From an uncultured Sulfitobacter sp. (GTDB lineage: Bacteria > Pseudomonadota > Alphaproteobacteria > Rhodobacterales > Rhodobacteraceae): a stretch of 64,000 bases of DNA. The translations under genes were made by a program, and so were the position numbers. The stretch is from contig CANLOQ010000004.1 of the NCBI GenBank assembly GCA_947492925.1, forward strand, positions 62,001-126,000, read 5' to 3'. Of this stretch, positions 25,649 to 34,128 are shown one piece after another; position 1 is the stretch's first letter; each line of letters starts with the position of its first letter. The notes beneath the pieces are model-generated. The model searched no databases. It was not told the DNA's origin and was given only the letters and a program-made list of their open reading frames with translations.

Positions 25649-26473
25649 TTGACCATATCCGGAAAAACCTACAGCGCGCTCAAACCGCTTGGCGCAGGTG
25701 ACGTGCGCGCGGCAATCCGCGCAGGGGCGTACGATGGGCACACGTCCGGTCTGGCGGCGGGTAAGCTGCAGTGCAACCTTGCGATCCTGCCGGAACGCTA
25801 CGCCCTGGATTTCCTGCGGTTTTGTCTGCGCAACCCCAAACCATGCCCGATTGTCGGTGTTGGTGACACGGGCAATCCGATGCTGCCCACCCTTGGGCAT
25901 GACATCGACATTCGCAGCGACGTACCGCGCTACCGCGTGTTCCGTGACGGCACGCTTAGCGAAGAAGTCACCGACATCACGGCGCTGTGGCGCGATGATT
26001 TGGTGACTGTTGCATTAGGGTGTTCGTTTACCTTCGAAAACGCACTGCTGCGCGCGGACATTCCAGTGCGGCACATGGAGACAGGGCGCAATGTGCCGAT
26101 GTACCGCTCAAACGTGGCGCTGGCCCCGGCGGGGCCATTCGGGGGCAATATGGTCGTGACCATGCGGCCCATACCGCAGGCGCGCGTGCAGGATGCCTAC
26201 GACATTTGCGCGCGCTTCCCGCAGGCGCATGGCGCACCGATCGCACACGGGGACCCTGCGGTGGTTGGCATTGCCGATCTGGCACAGCCAGACTACGGCC
26301 AGCCTGTCGACATTCACCCCGGCGAAGTACCTGTCTATTGGGCCTGCGGTGTAACGCCGCAGAATGTTCTTCTGGCGGCAAATCTGCCGCTGTGCATCAC
26401 CCATGCGCCGGGCCACATGCTTTTGGCAGATGTGGCCGAAGATGCCGAAACGCCGATTTACCAAAACGAATAA
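25649..26473 (+). CDS. DUF1445/D-glutamate cyclase-like family protein (putative hydro-lyase)
   Basis: A 274-aa protein matching the DUF1445 (YcsI) family: LQCNLAILPxxYALDFLRFC, FTFENALLRADIPVRHME (the typical GCSFTFExAL signature), NVPMYRSN and VYWACGVTPQN. The start is TTG with GGGGG 8 bases upstream and no better in-frame start. Family members are called putative hydro-lyases; one eukaryotic fusion acts as D-glutamate cyclase. It precedes a DctPQM TRAP transporter with 22 bases to the binding-protein gene, so it probably acts on the imported acid (a lactam or hydroxy acid would fit). Confidence 0.82.
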   Translation: MTISGKTYSALKPLGAGDVRAAIRAGAYDGHTSGLAAGKLQCNLAILPERYALDFLRFCLRNPKPCPIVGVGDTGNPMLPTLGHDIDIRSDVPRYRVFRDGTLSEEVTDITALWRDDLVTVALGCSFTFENALLRADIPVRHMETGRNVPMYRSNVALAPAGPFGGNMVVTMRPIPQARVQDAYDICARFPQAHGAPIAHGDPAVVGIADLAQPDYGQPVDIHPGEVPVYWACGVTPQNVLLAANLPLCITHAPGHMLLADVAEDAETPIYQNE

Positions 26474-26495
26474 TCACTCAACAAGGAGACATCCC

Positions 26496-27527
26496 ATGCG
26501 ATACACACTTGCCCTTCTGGCCACCACAACGGCCCTTGCCACTCCAGCCTTGGCCGAAAACCTTTCGGTCGTCGGCAGCTGGTCCAGTCTGCCCCTGCAC
26601 AAGCAGTTCGAAGCGCCTTTCTGGAGCGAAACCCTGCCCGGTGCATCCGACGGCGGCATCACGGTGGAACTGACCACGCACAACCAGATGGGTCTGGGCC
26701 TTGGCGACATCTATCCGCTGCTGGGTCAGGGCGTTTATGACGTGGCGATGACGGTGGCGGATTATGCCGTTTCAGACGCGCCTGAACTGGAGGGGCTGGA
26801 TGTGCCGCTGCTGGCGCTGACCGCAGACGATGCGCGCGCAATGGTTGATGCCGCGCGTCCGATGGTCAGCGACATTTACCGTGACCGTTTCAATTCACAT
26901 GTGCTGGCCATCGCGCCCTACCCGCCGCAGGTCGTTTTCTGCAACCACGAGATCGCCAGCCTTGCCGATCTGGAAGGGCTTAAAGTTCGCGCATCGGGTC
27001 GGATGACGGCGAAATTGCTTGAGGCGCTGGGGGCCGAAGGCGTGAACGTGTCGTTCTCCGAAGTGCCCGGGGCCTTGCAGAACGGTGTGGTTGATTGTGC
27101 CGTGACCGGAGCCGGATCGGGCTACAGCGCTGGCTGGTGGGAAGTGTCGACCCACCTGATGCCGCTGCCACTGGGCGGTTGGGACCCGGTTGTCACGGCC
27201 ATGAACCTCGACAAATGGAACGGACTTGGCAGTGACATGCAGGAATTGATCCAGAGCCAGATCACGGCCGAGTTCGAGGACGCCGCTTGGGCGACCGCGC
27301 AGGATGCGCTGGTCAATGACATTGCCTGCCTGACGGGCAACGGCGACTGCCCCGCGGGCGAGGCACGCTCTATGACGCTGGTGGAAGCGACCGACGCGGA
27401 TTTTGCCCGCGCAGAGGATGTGCTGAAAACCGAAGTGCTGCCGGACTGGGCTGAGCGGGCTGGCGCGGACTGGGCCGCGCGCTGGAACGACAGCGTTGGC
27501 AAGGTTGTCGGCGTCAGCATCGAATAA
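26496..27527 (+). CDS. TRAP transporter substrate-binding protein (DctP type)
   Basis: A 343-aa periplasmic protein with a signal peptide (MRYTLALLATTTALATPALA). DctP signatures are visible: LGLGDIYPLLGQGVYDVAMT and the LADLEGLKVRASGRMTAKLLEALGA segment with the conserved Arg that clamps the ligand carboxylate. SD AAGGAG precedes the ATG by 8. It is the first gene of a complete DctPQM set. The ligand is unknown but should be a carboxylate. Confidence 0.9.
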   Translation: MRYTLALLATTTALATPALAENLSVVGSWSSLPLHKQFEAPFWSETLPGASDGGITVELTTHNQMGLGLGDIYPLLGQGVYDVAMTVADYAVSDAPELEGLDVPLLALTADDARAMVDAARPMVSDIYRDRFNSHVLAIAPYPPQVVFCNHEIASLADLEGLKVRASGRMTAKLLEALGAEGVNVSFSEVPGALQNGVVDCAVTGAGSGYSAGWWEVSTHLMPLPLGGWDPVVTAMNLDKWNGLGSDMQELIQSQITAEFEDAAWATAQDALVNDIACLTGNGDCPAGEARSMTLVEATDADFARAEDVLKTEVLPDWAERAGADWAARWNDSVGKVVGVSIE

Positions 27528-27552
27528 ACCTGAAGCAAGAGGGACGTCGCGC

Positions 27553-28101
27553 ATGGAACTGCACATCATCCACACACTAAGAGCCATCAACAAAGTGCTG
27601 GCACTGCTGGTCGGCATCGGACTGCTGGCCTGTGCGGGGTTTGTTCTGCTGGACATCATCATGCGGCAGGTCGCGACGTCCCTTGGCGGCACCGAGGAAA
27701 TCGCAGGTTACGCAATGGCCATCGCGACGTCCTGGGGCATGTCATACACCCTACTTGAACTGGGCCACGTACGCATTGACCTTTTGCGCGCGCGCACGGC
27801 CTCGTTCGGACGGGCGTTGTTTGACCTGTTCGCAATGGTTGTGATGACCGGCGTGATTGTCACGATTGCGCTGAAATCCTGGCCCGTTGTCGCGCGGTCC
27901 CTGTCCAATGGTTCGCGCGCCAACACACCGTTGGAGACACCGCTGGCGCTGGTGCAGATCCCGTGGTTCGCGGGATGGGTCTGGTTTGCGGTGATGTCGT
28001 GCCTTGTCACGCTGGCCGCACTGAGCTTGATCCTCAAGAAACGCCACGCTGAAACCGAGAGCTTTGTCGGAGCCTTCGCCGAACAGGATACGCTGAAATG
28101 A
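27553..28101 (+). CDS. TRAP transporter small permease (DctQ type)
   Basis: A 182-aa protein with four hydrophobic helices. The DctQ hallmark of helix 1-2 is visible (LDIIMRQV followed by GGTEEIAGYAMAIATSWGMSYTLLELGHVRID). It forms the small membrane subunit that pairs with DctM. The stop overlaps the DctM start (ATGA). The chosen start at 27553 follows a GAGGG; a preceding in-frame ATG would extend into the binding-protein gene. Confidence 0.9.
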   Translation: MELHIIHTLRAINKVLALLVGIGLLACAGFVLLDIIMRQVATSLGGTEEIAGYAMAIATSWGMSYTLLELGHVRIDLLRARTASFGRALFDLFAMVVMTGVIVTIALKSWPVVARSLSNGSRANTPLETPLALVQIPWFAGWVWFAVMSCLVTLAALSLILKKRHAETESFVGAFAEQDTLK

Positions 28102-29381
28102 TCCCCTATGTTGCCGTTGGCCTTTTGGGGCTTTTGACACTTTCGATACCCGTGGGCATCGTCTTGTTCCTGCTGGGTTTTGGGATTGATACGTTCTTCT
28201 CCAGCTTTCCGTTGACGCGCGGACTGGGCAATATGGTCTGGTCCTCGTCCAATTCGGCCACGCTGATCGCCATTCCCTTCTTTGTGCTGCTGGGCGAAAT
28301 TCTGGTCCGCAGTGGCGTGGCCACCCGCACCTATGCAGCGCTTGACCGCTGGGTCTCATGGTTGCCGGGCGGTCTGGTACACGCCAACATCGCCACCGCA
28401 ACGATGTTTTCCGCCACCTCGGGTTCGTCCGTCGCCACGGCAGCCACCGTCGCCACAGTGGCGATGCCGCAGGCCGAAAAACTGGGGTATGACCCAAAGC
28501 TCTTTTCCGGCGCAATTGCGGCTGGCGGTACGCTGGGCATCATGATCCCGCCGTCTATCAATCTGATTGTATATGGGTTTCTTACCCAATCCTCCATTCC
28601 CCAGCTGTTTCTTGCGGGCCTGTTGCCCGGTCTCGGGCTTGCCGTTGCATTTATGGCCGTCACGGCCCTGATTTGCCTACTGCGCCCTGCACTGGGCGGG
28701 ACACGCCGGACTTTTCCGTTTCCGCTGATGCTGCGGGCGTTGATTGATCTGGTGCCAATCCTGATCCTGTTTGGACTGATCGTGGGCTCGATCTATCGCG
28801 GCTGGGCCACCCCGACAGAGGCCGCTGCCGTCGGCGTGGCCGGTGCACTTTTGATCGCGCTCTTCTTTGGTGGTGTTTCGCTGAACATGCTGTCGCAAAG
28901 CCTTTTGGGTACGGTCAAAATCACTTCGATGATCATGCTGATCGTGATCGGCGCATCGTTTTTGAATTTCACCCTCGCCTCTGCCGGATTGGGGCGCGAG
29001 CTGACGACATTCCTCGAAGGGCTGGGTCTGACACCGATGAAAACCATTCTGGTGGTCGTGGTGATCTACATTGTCCTTGGGTTCTTTATCGAGACCCTGT
29101 CGCTGATGGTGGTGACCATCCCGATTATTGTGCCGCTGGTGGTGGCACAGGGGTTTGACGTGATCTGGTTCGGCATTCTGATGATCGTGCTGATCGAAAT
29201 GGCCCTGATCACGCCACCCGTAGGCCTGAACCTCTACGTTGTGCAGGGCGCGCGCAAATCTGGAAGCCTGTCAGAGGTGATGCTGGGCACCATCCCCTAT
29301 GTGGCGATGATGCTGCTCATGGTGGTTCTGCTGATCGCCTTTCCGTCTATCGCGCTGTTTTTGCCCAACGTCCTGCAGTGA
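28098..29381 (+). CDS. TRAP transporter large permease (DctM type)
   Basis: A 427-aa, roughly 12-helix permease. DctM motifs: IPFFVLLGEILVRSGVA, TMFSATSGSSVATAATVATVAMPQ, GGTLGIMIPPSINLIVYG, WATPTEAAAVGVAGAL and LITPPVGLNLYVVQG. It completes the sodium-coupled DctPQM transporter. The next gene converges with zero bases between the stop codons and no terminator is visible between them, so read-through antisense to the GNAT gene is likely. Confidence 0.93.
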   Translation: MIPYVAVGLLGLLTLSIPVGIVLFLLGFGIDTFFSSFPLTRGLGNMVWSSSNSATLIAIPFFVLLGEILVRSGVATRTYAALDRWVSWLPGGLVHANIATATMFSATSGSSVATAATVATVAMPQAEKLGYDPKLFSGAIAAGGTLGIMIPPSINLIVYGFLTQSSIPQLFLAGLLPGLGLAVAFMAVTALICLLRPALGGTRRTFPFPLMLRALIDLVPILILFGLIVGSIYRGWATPTEAAAVGVAGALLIALFFGGVSLNMLSQSLLGTVKITSMIMLIVIGASFLNFTLASAGLGRELTTFLEGLGLTPMKTILVVVVIYIVLGFFIETLSLMVVTIPIIVPLVVAQGFDVIWFGILMIVLIEMALITPPVGLNLYVVQGARKSGSLSEVMLGTIPYVAMMLLMVVLLIAFPSIALFLPNVLQ

Positions 29382-30239
29382 TCAATGGATCTTGATGTTA
29401 AGCAACACACACTCTGAATACAGCATGTCGATCTCGTTCGGGGCCAACAGTCCGGGCTGACAATAGCGCGGCGTTGCAAAGTCGCGCACGTCGTCACAGG
29501 TGATGCCATCGGCCGCAAAACGGCGATCCAGCGACAGGATCGCTTCGCGCTCGGGCAGAACCGCGGCCGCGATCTGGGTCGCGTGGGCGGCAAAAGCGGC
29601 TTGATTGCTCAGATACATGATTTCATGGGTGACGTAATCGTCATGCTTTTTCTGCGGATAGATCACAATCGTCACCAACCCATCCGGCGTCTCAACCGCC
29701 AGGGGACGCAGGCGCAGCCCTTGGTGGTCCATGATGACTTTTCGGTCTTTCGGGCCAAGCAGGTCGCCAAGCGCCAGCGGATTCTCGTGCAGGATCACAG
29801 CGCCCTGATCATCGCGCGGGTTCCAGACCAGCCTTTCCTTGTCCAGCACCGTCAATCCTGAATTGATCAACACGCTCACCGCCTTTTTCGCGGATGAAAA
29901 GTTTGTCACCGTGACGGCGGGATCAGAGGTTGCCAAGGCCAGCATGCGTTGCCCGATCCCCTGCCCCCGGTAGTCGCCCAGCACATACCACGATGTCATG
30001 TCAGCCGTGGTTCGGACGCCCTGACTGGTCATGCGTTCGGCATAGACCAGCCCCAGAACACCCATCAGCCTGCCGTCATCCCGCACCGTGATGGCATAAC
30101 GCCCCTCAGGACCACACCAGCGCCCGGCCACCAGTCTGCGCCAGCCGTCGATGTCCCATTTCGCGCGGACAAACACCTGGTCCATGAATTGCGCGACCTC
30201 TTCGCGTTCTTCGGGGCGGGCATAGGCGATCTCAACCAT
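29382..30239 (-). CDS. GNAT family N-acetyltransferase
   Basis: A 285-aa protein whose N-terminal half has the GNAT fold: after beta strands with RLMGVLGLVYAE comes TSWYVLGDYRGQGIGQRMLALA, which carries the R/Q-x-x-G-x-G acetyl-CoA pyrophosphate loop. The C-terminal about 130 residues are less recognisable. Its ATG overlaps the stop of the deacetylase-like gene by 8 bases, so the two are co-translated. A pair of an N-acetyltransferase and a deacetylase-like protein suggests modification of a surface sugar, but no glycosyltransferase is near. Confidence 0.78.
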   Translation of the reverse strand: MVEIAYARPEEREEVAQFMDQVFVRAKWDIDGWRRLVAGRWCGPEGRYAITVRDDGRLMGVLGLVYAERMTSQGVRTTADMTSWYVLGDYRGQGIGQRMLALATSDPAVTVTNFSSAKKAVSVLINSGLTVLDKERLVWNPRDDQGAVILHENPLALGDLLGPKDRKVIMDHQGLRLRPLAVETPDGLVTIVIYPQKKHDDYVTHEIMYLSNQAAFAAHATQIAAAVLPEREAILSLDRRFAADGITCDDVRDFATPRYCQPGLLAPNEIDMLYSECVLLNIKIH

Positions 30240-31002
30240 GCGGGGGATCCTTTATCAGGTCATCAAGGGCAATCCAGCGGGAACGGGCACGGTGGTTCAG
30301 GCGTGCGACAAGCGCGTCACAGAATTCCCAGACCGCATCAGGCGTTTGCAGATGGTGCGTCAGCAGGCCAGTCGGTTCGGCCTTGTCACCTTCCAGCCGC
30401 CGGGCACGCAGGTGGGTGACGCATTGGGCCAGTGTTTTTTCAACCCCGGCAAAGCGCGCATCAGGTCGCCAGCGCAGCGGTTCGATATGGCTGTTGATCT
30501 GCAACAGCCCGTCATGCGGTGCGGGGTTGGGCCGGCGGTCGAAGGTGGAGAGCACCGGAAAGCCCCACTCCCGCAAATGCGGCAACACCTGTGCGCCAAT
30601 GCGCGTCCAGGGCGGCACCATGACCGGCAGCATGCGTGGCAACCCGGCAGCTTGCATGCGCCGCCAGCCTTCGCGCAGATCTGCGCGTTGTAAGTCCAGA
30701 TCCCGCGACACGCCTACCTCTGAGGCGCGCAGGCCCTTTGGTTCGTGGTTCACATGGGCAAACCCGTGTTGCAGCACCCAGACATGCGGTGCATCGTTCA
30801 ACGTGGCAGCAAGCGCCGGATCAATGTCCTGCGGGATCACTGCCAGATGCAGCGGCGTTGCGTGTTTTGCGCAGAGCGCGATGAGCTGATCCAGAGGTGC
30901 GGACGGCGCGCGCGCATCATCATCGCGCCACCAGAATGTCGGCACTTCCCCTGCGGCCTGCCACAACGACAGCTCCGCTTCGAGTTCATCCCAGGTGGCC
31001 AT
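30232..31002 (-). CDS. Polysaccharide deacetylase-like protein (CE4/NodB-type fold)
   Basis: A 256-aa protein. The N-terminal TFWWRDDDAR carries the tandem Asp typical of the first CE4 motif, and LHLAVIPQDI, VLQHGFAHVNH and PVMVPPWTRI match the expected order of later strand motifs, though the metal-binding His pair is not the standard HxxxH. There is no signal peptide. The frame is open to 31077, but MATWDELE at 31002 gives the natural start. It is coupled to the GNAT gene. I would not fix a substrate. Confidence 0.65.
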   Translation of the reverse strand: MATWDELEAELSLWQAAGEVPTFWWRDDDARAPSAPLDQLIALCAKHATPLHLAVIPQDIDPALAATLNDAPHVWVLQHGFAHVNHEPKGLRASEVGVSRDLDLQRADLREGWRRMQAAGLPRMLPVMVPPWTRIGAQVLPHLREWGFPVLSTFDRRPNPAPHDGLLQINSHIEPLRWRPDARFAGVEKTLAQCVTHLRARRLEGDKAEPTGLLTHHLQTPDAVWEFCDALVARLNHRARSRWIALDDLIKDPPHG

Positions 31003-31195
31003 CACGTTCCTCGCGCCTGTCGGTGCCGCAGCTGTTCTCCATCTGCGACCTTCACCAAATGACAGCGCAAAACGCAAGGGCGCGCAGGATAGAGCAGCTT
31101 CACACCGTGATCACGAAACCGCGTCCACCCGTTGGAAAGCAGCATCACGCCCCCACATCAGAACCAATGAAAGTATTGAAACGGAGAAACCTGAT

Positions 31196-31591
31196 ATGTT
31201 GCGACCCCTGATCCTTGCCTTGCCCATCGCCGCGCTGGCCAGCGTGGCAAGCGCACAGAATTTCAAAGCCGATAACCGTGTGACTGTCGCACCTGCGGGT
31301 GCCAACAGCTTTGCGGTGTCTGCGGGCAACCGCTATGGCGCGCGCGGGGCATGGTGTGCCGCAGCCGATTACGCGATGGACGTTCTGGGACAGCCCGGCA
31401 CCCAGCGCATCTTTGTCCAGCAACCCAAGACATCGCCCAGCAGTACGGTCGTCTTTGGTCTGGACCCCGCCGGGGCGGCACCGGCTGCCGTGTCAAGCAC
31501 CGGCGCCGCTCTGCGTGTGGCGGGATCGAGCCTGTCGATTGATCATGCGTTTCAATTCTGCGCCGACGCACGCCTGTCCAGCCGCCGCTAG
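31196..31591 (+). CDS. Small secreted protein, unknown function
   Basis: A 131-aa protein with a clear Sec signal peptide (MLRPLILALPIAALASVASAQ) and a mature part of about 110 residues with two cysteines, rich in Ala, Ser and Gly. SD GGAG lies 9 bases before the ATG. The blocks SAGNRYGARGAWCAAADYAM and RIFVQQPKTSPSSTVVF do not match a family I know. It stands alone between a divergent operon and the thiolase-like operon. Real by signal peptide, codon use and SD. Confidence 0.7.
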   Translation: MLRPLILALPIAALASVASAQNFKADNRVTVAPAGANSFAVSAGNRYGARGAWCAAADYAMDVLGQPGTQRIFVQQPKTSPSSTVVFGLDPAGAAPAAVSSTGAALRVAGSSLSIDHAFQFCADARLSSRR

Positions 31592-31617
31592 GCTCTGGGT
31601 GGATTAATCCCTTAACG

Positions 31618-31639
31618 GCATTCTCTCTTGCGGGAATGC
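31618..31639 (+). terminator. Weak hairpin after the small secreted protein gene
   Basis: Arms GCATTC and GAATGC around a 10-base loop, followed by TGTTATTCTG. The short stem and broken U-run make it a weak terminator or a chance repeat. Confidence 0.35.
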
Positions 31640-31708
31640 TGTTATTCTGCCCCGGAATGGAATGGGGACGCTGCGCCGTCCGCTGTCATCAGGGGGGTGC
31701 AAAAAAGG

Positions 31709-32881
31709 ATGAGCCGTCGATTCACCTATGAGGGTGTCGTCCTTGTGGCCCCCTATTCCGAACCCTACGTGCGCTATTCCCACCAAAGCGCGCACTGGTG
31801 GATTGCGCGCGCATTGCGCGGGACACTGGCCGCTGCCGGTCTGAACAAGGACGAGGTGGATGGATTTTGCGCCAGCAGTTTCAGCCTGATGCCGGATACG
31901 GCTGTGGGTCTTACCCAACATCTGGGTTTATGCCTGCGCTGGCTTGATCATATTCCGATGGGCGGGGCCAGTGGCGTAGTCGCCATTCGTCGCGCAGCGC
32001 GCGCAGTTCAGGCGGGCGATGCCAACGTGGTTGCCTGTGTTGCCGGTGATACCAACCACATTGACAGCTTTCGCAGACTATTGGGCGGGTTTTCCCGGTT
32101 TGCCAGTGATGCGGCCTTTCCTTACGGCGGGGGCGGGCCGAACATGAGCTTTGCCTTGTTGACGGACCACTACATGCGCACATTCGGGGCCACCCGGGAG
32201 GATTTTGGAAAGATATGTGTGGCCCAGCGGAACAATGCGCTGCACGCGCCTGCCGCCTTGATGAAGAAACCCCTTAGCCTTGAGGATTATCTAGGGGCAC
32301 GCATGATCGCTGATCCCATTGCCCTGTTCGACTGTGTGATGCCCTGCGCGGGGGGCGAGGCCTTTTTGGTGATGCGGGAGGACCGGGCAATCGCGCTTGG
32401 CCTGCCCTTTGCCCGGATCGCGGGCGCGATTGAACGACACAACGCCCATGCAAGTGACCCGATCCAGACGCGCGGCGGCTGGAGCATGGATGTGGATGAC
32501 CTCTATGATCAGGCGCAAACCGGGCCGGAAGGTATCGACGTGATGCAGACCTACGATGATTACCCGGTCATATCGATGATGCAGTTCGAGGATTTGGGTT
32601 TTTGCGCCAAGGGCGAAGGGCCGGAGTTTGTCCGTCGCCATGATCTGACCATCGGGGGCGATTTTCCGCACAATACGTCGGGCGGCCAATTATCCGGCGG
32701 TCAGGCGGGCGCTGCAGGCGGCTACATCGGGCTGACCGAAGCGATCCGGCAAGTCACCGACACGGCAGAAGGGACACAGGTTGCAGGTGCACGGCGCGCT
32801 TTGTTTTCGGGCTTTGGCATGATCAACTATGACAGGGGCCTGTGTACCGGCGCGGTCATCCTTGAAGGAGCCAGACCATGA
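31709..32881 (+). CDS. Thiolase-like protein without catalytic Cys/His (possible Ltp2-type aldolase)
   Basis: A 390-aa SCP-x/thiolase-fold protein. Where thiolases have the nucleophilic Cys in a CASG-type motif, this has GGASG (Gly86), and where they have GHP it reads GQAGAAGG, so Claisen chemistry is not expected. Thiolase-like aldolases such as steroid Ltp2 share these losses and work with a DUF35 partner. The next gene encodes a DUF35 domain and overlaps by 4 bases, which supports a complex. Retro-aldol removal of a short acid or aldehyde from a CoA thioester is my inference. The start at 31709 has AAAAAAGG before it. Confidence 0.8.
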   Translation: MSRRFTYEGVVLVAPYSEPYVRYSHQSAHWWIARALRGTLAAAGLNKDEVDGFCASSFSLMPDTAVGLTQHLGLCLRWLDHIPMGGASGVVAIRRAARAVQAGDANVVACVAGDTNHIDSFRRLLGGFSRFASDAAFPYGGGGPNMSFALLTDHYMRTFGATREDFGKICVAQRNNALHAPAALMKKPLSLEDYLGARMIADPIALFDCVMPCAGGEAFLVMREDRAIALGLPFARIAGAIERHNAHASDPIQTRGGWSMDVDDLYDQAQTGPEGIDVMQTYDDYPVISMMQFEDLGFCAKGEGPEFVRRHDLTIGGDFPHNTSGGQLSGGQAGAAGGYIGLTEAIRQVTDTAEGTQVAGARRALFSGFGMINYDRGLCTGAVILEGARP

Positions 32882-34128
32882 GCGTCCCTCCACCCCCCAA
32901 GAAGAACCCGCTTGAGCGCACGCGTGCGCCACAGCTTCCGCCGCAGACGCGCAGCCGCGCCGCGCTGGGTCTGAGCGTTGCCGCCGCCGAGGGGCGGTTT
33001 GCCCTGCAACACTGTGCTGAATGCGGCACGGTGCAATATCCGCCCCGTGACGCGTGTGTTTCGTGTCTGTCGCATGATCTGCGCTGGCGGGATACCGACC
33101 CGAAGGGCAAGGTGCTGGCCCAAACCACTGTGCGCATTTCCGCAACTGTCTATTTCCGCGAACGCGGTGACTGGCGTGTCGGAATGGTGCAACTGGATGC
33201 GGGGCCAAGCGTGGTCTGCCATCTGCACAAAGACACGCCGCCCGATGCACCGGTGCGCCTGATCAACCGGCTGGACCGCGCGGGCCAGTCTGTGCTGATC
33301 GCCCTGCCCCATGACAGCCCTTACAGCCTCAAGGATGATCCACAGTTGCAAACCATGACGTCCGCCCCCCGCCATCGCCGCATCCTGATCACTGATGGCC
33401 GCAACCCCAATGCACCGGCGCTGGCGCGTGCGCTGATCAAGGCGGGTGCCGCCAGTGTTTTTGTTGGCGAGGCCGAGACGTGGTTACCCTCACCGCAGCG
33501 GGCCGCCCTGGAAGACATGGACGGTGTGTCGCTGTTGCCGCTGGATGTGACCGATACGCGCTCTGTCAAGACCCTTGCGGCTGAACTGGGGGGCAAGACG
33601 GACATCCTGATCAACAATGCCCGTTTCATGCGCCCCGGTGGCGTGCTCGCGCGCGGCGATACCACATTTGCGGCACAGGAAATGGAGGTGAACTATCTGG
33701 GACTGATGCGTCTTGCTCAGGCGTTTGGCCCTGCGATGTGCGGGCGCACGGCGGGTGGTGACAATTCTGCGGTTGCGTGGGTCAATATCCTGTCGGTCTA
33801 TGCGCTTTCGAACGACCCGGCCTATGGCTGCTATGCAGCGTCCCACGCCGCCGCCCGATCCTTGACACAAAATATGCGCGCGGACTTTGCAGGTGCCGGC
33901 TTGCGTGTGATGAACGCCTACGTGGGCCCCACCGATGATGCATGGCACGATCCGCTGCCACCGCCAAAAGTCGCAGCCGGTGCGCTGGCGCGCAGTATCG
34001 TTGGCGGGCTGGAAGACGGGTTAGAGGACGTTTTCTGTGGCGATGTCGCGCAGGATTTCATCACGCGCTACCGCGAAAATCCCGACATCACAGAGCGTGA
34101 AATGACCGCGTTAGGGGGCAACCAATGA
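32878..34128 (+). CDS. DUF35 OB-fold domain fused to an SDR-like domain
   Basis: A 416-aa two-domain protein. Residues about 40-150 form a DUF35 protein: a zinc ribbon with Cys46, Cys49, Cys60 and Cys63, then an OB fold (AQTTVRISATVYF, WRVGMVQLDAG). Residues about 165-405 are SDR-like, but the cofactor loop reads TDGRNPNAPALA instead of TGxxxGxG and the catalytic motif is Ser306, Tyr319 and His323 (YAASH rather than YxxxK). The DUF35 part should bind the thiolase-like partner and CoA ester; the SDR part may be a weak or inactive dehydrogenase, or structural. DUF35-SDR fusions sit beside thiolases in some CoA-degradation clusters. Confidence 0.85.
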   Translation: MSVPPPPKKNPLERTRAPQLPPQTRSRAALGLSVAAAEGRFALQHCAECGTVQYPPRDACVSCLSHDLRWRDTDPKGKVLAQTTVRISATVYFRERGDWRVGMVQLDAGPSVVCHLHKDTPPDAPVRLINRLDRAGQSVLIALPHDSPYSLKDDPQLQTMTSAPRHRRILITDGRNPNAPALARALIKAGAASVFVGEAETWLPSPQRAALEDMDGVSLLPLDVTDTRSVKTLAAELGGKTDILINNARFMRPGGVLARGDTTFAAQEMEVNYLGLMRLAQAFGPAMCGRTAGGDNSAVAWVNILSVYALSNDPAYGCYAASHAAARSLTQNMRADFAGAGLRVMNAYVGPTDDAWHDPLPPPKVAAGALARSIVGGLEDGLEDVFCGDVAQDFITRYRENPDITEREMTALGGNQ

